Below, in pieces: positions 63,270 to 64,000 of a stretch of 64,000 nucleotides of DNA. The DNA is from CAYMUL01 sp964393605 (GTDB lineage: Bacteria > Bacteroidota > Ignavibacteria > Ignavibacteriales > Ignavibacteriaceae). Within the stretch, counting starts at the first letter, position 1. Every line of letters begins with the position of its first letter. Made by a program: the position numbers and the translations under genes. Below the pieces are notes generated by a model. It saw nothing but the letters and a program-made list of their open reading frames with translations. It did no database searches and was not told the origin of the DNA. The stretch is from positions 112,648 to 176,647 of the forward strand of contig CAYMUL010000004.1 in the NCBI GenBank assembly GCA_964393605.1, written 5' to 3'.

Positions 63270-63706
63270 CACTCGAAATATTGGTTAAAAGTTATAAAAG
63301 AATTTTTAATCTCTGCGAAATTTTCATTCTGATTTTCTTTTTCTTTTTCAAATTTTTCGGAGAGTTCGATAAACGGAACGAGCCATTTATGCAGTTCATC
63401 GTGGGCTTTCCCTTCCATCGAACAATTGCTTAAAAGCGAATCAAGATTTTCATTTAGAGTTTTTGAGATTGCAGAATAATCCTTCGATGGATTTTCATCA
63501 AATTTAGCAACGGCGTTGTCCATGTTGCGGATGAAGATCATCATTGCATCCACAACTTTCCATTTCTTCCCGTTGTTCAGTTCAATCGCCTCATCGCCTT
63601 CATGTTGATGAGTTGTGTTTTTGTTAACGGTTACCTTTTCGTTCTTAGTCGAATCGTTGCATCCGAAAAGGAAAATCATAAATATTATTATTAAACTTTT
63701 GTACAT
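63269..63706 (-). CDS. Small lipoprotein of unknown function
   Basis: 145 aa from the ATG at 63706 (MYKSLIIIFMIFLFGCNDST) with a lipobox FLFGC. An ATG at 63736 would add 10 residues and has a slightly better TTTGAG upstream. The mature protein begins with a His-rich stretch (THQHEGDE), then NNGKKWKVVDAMMIFIRNMD and SLLSNCSMEGKAHDELHKWLVPFI, a helical segment with conserved Cys and His that could bind metal or haem. It overlaps the cytochrome gene, which supports a redox or metal link (inference). Confidence 0.75.
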   Translation of the reverse strand: MYKSLIIIFMIFLFGCNDSTKNEKVTVNKNTTHQHEGDEAIELNNGKKWKVVDAMMIFIRNMDNAVAKFDENPSKDYSAISKTLNENLDSLLSNCSMEGKAHDELHKWLVPFIELSEKFEKEKENQNENFAEIKNSFITFNQYFE

Positions 63707-63822
63707 TTTTATTGAATAAAGTGTTAAAATTTTCATCTCAAATTTATTAAAGTCGGTTGAGAAAATTGATAAGTTTTACAGCGAAAAGAAATTAATTCAT
63801 TATTTTTGTTCACAAATATCTC

Positions 63823-63984
63823 ATGAGTTTTGAAATGAAAAATTTTTATATCTCTCTGTTTCTTCTTTTAACAGGAATTGAACAAATCAGCGCGCAAACG
63901 CTCGTGCAATCTTTTCCTTTTTCACGTTACACACCGTACGATTATCCCAGATTTTTCAATAGAGAGGAATACAATAAGTTTTAG
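63823..63984 (+). CDS. Short secreted ORF, possibly the start of a frameshifted gene
   Basis: 53 codons from ATG 63823 to TAG 63984; a second ATG at 63835 is equally possible. The signal peptide is clear (FYISLFLLLTGIEQISAQT). After the mature start (LVQSFPFSRYTPYDYPRFF) the frame stops. The next frame reads RNTISFSAIKII into the window edge, which looks like continuing beta-rich protein, so a single-base shift near 63965-63980 is possible. Divergent from the lipoprotein gene. Confidence 0.45.
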   Translation: MSFEMKNFYISLFLLLTGIEQISAQTLVQSFPFSRYTPYDYPRFFNREEYNKF

Positions 63985-64000
63985 TGCAATAAAAATCATA

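Overview
The window is an AT-rich chromosomal segment from a member of the Bacteroidota/Chlorobiota assemblage, most likely an Ignavibacteria-type organism. Three proteins end in the type IX secretion (T9SS) sorting signature with a NYPNPFN core (14856-16406, 16411-19623, 41439-46826) and 19620-22052 carries the same element. Other signs are the C25 (gingipain/PorU-like) protease, DUF4292-type lipoproteins, many exported Ig/PKD proteins, a GxxExxY gene, and frequent TTG starts. The taxonomic call is inference from gene families, not from an rRNA.

Layout. 1-7962: the 3' end of a histidine kinase, a LysM/FecR protein and a giant 15-repeat PKD protein. 8156-11552: two small heat-shock proteins, a CopZ-like copper chaperone and a CopA copper ATPase. 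11558-13267 (minus): an Lrp/AsnC regulator followed by a PLP-dependent sulfur amino acid lyase. 13515-14672: a LuxR-type response regulator and a stand-alone receiver-like protein, separated by a perfect 22-bp palindrome. 14856-22052: three T9SS cargo proteins in one operon, two of them sharing a 98% identical sorting-domain cassette. 22055-27749 (minus): an ATP-grasp enzyme, an anchored Ig-like protein, an outer-membrane barrel, a large multi-PAS hybrid kinase and its receiver. 27823-31640: TPR lipoprotein, DUF4292 lipoprotein and EnvC-like factor, an envelope-biogenesis operon.

32012-41431 is a surface-polysaccharide locus: flippase, UDP-galactopyranose mutase, three GT4 glycosyltransferases, a WecG/TagA glycosyltransferase, a relic of a second WecG/TagA gene and two polytopic glycosyltransferases. 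It runs directly into a C25 protease with an ILEI/PANDER-like domain and an outer-membrane protein. This puts glycan synthesis beside a T9SS-type protease. 48249-49670 holds a GxxExxY gene flanked by inverted and direct repeats, then a HAD phosphatase and a metallophosphoesterase/beta-propeller protein (minus). 51714-55275 holds a two-repeat lipoprotein and the CIRCE-controlled groES-groEL operon. 55381-61834 holds a TPR protein with three tandem CbxX-type AAA+ domains and an ABC exporter pair.

The least ordinary stretch is 62060-62779. On the minus strand an intact tRNA-Arg(CCT) is followed 2 nt later by a small GIY-YIG nuclease gene with a probable nonsense codon. Upstream lie two exact 132-bp tandem units, each carrying a defective copy of the same tRNA in which the anticodon-stem and variable region is replaced by a short palindrome. 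A 3' tRNA fragment with the same kind of palindrome lies downstream. This looks like a small tRNA-associated mobile cassette and is the best candidate here for something poorly described. The window ends with a cytochrome c-like protein, a small lipoprotein and a short, probably frameshifted secreted ORF.
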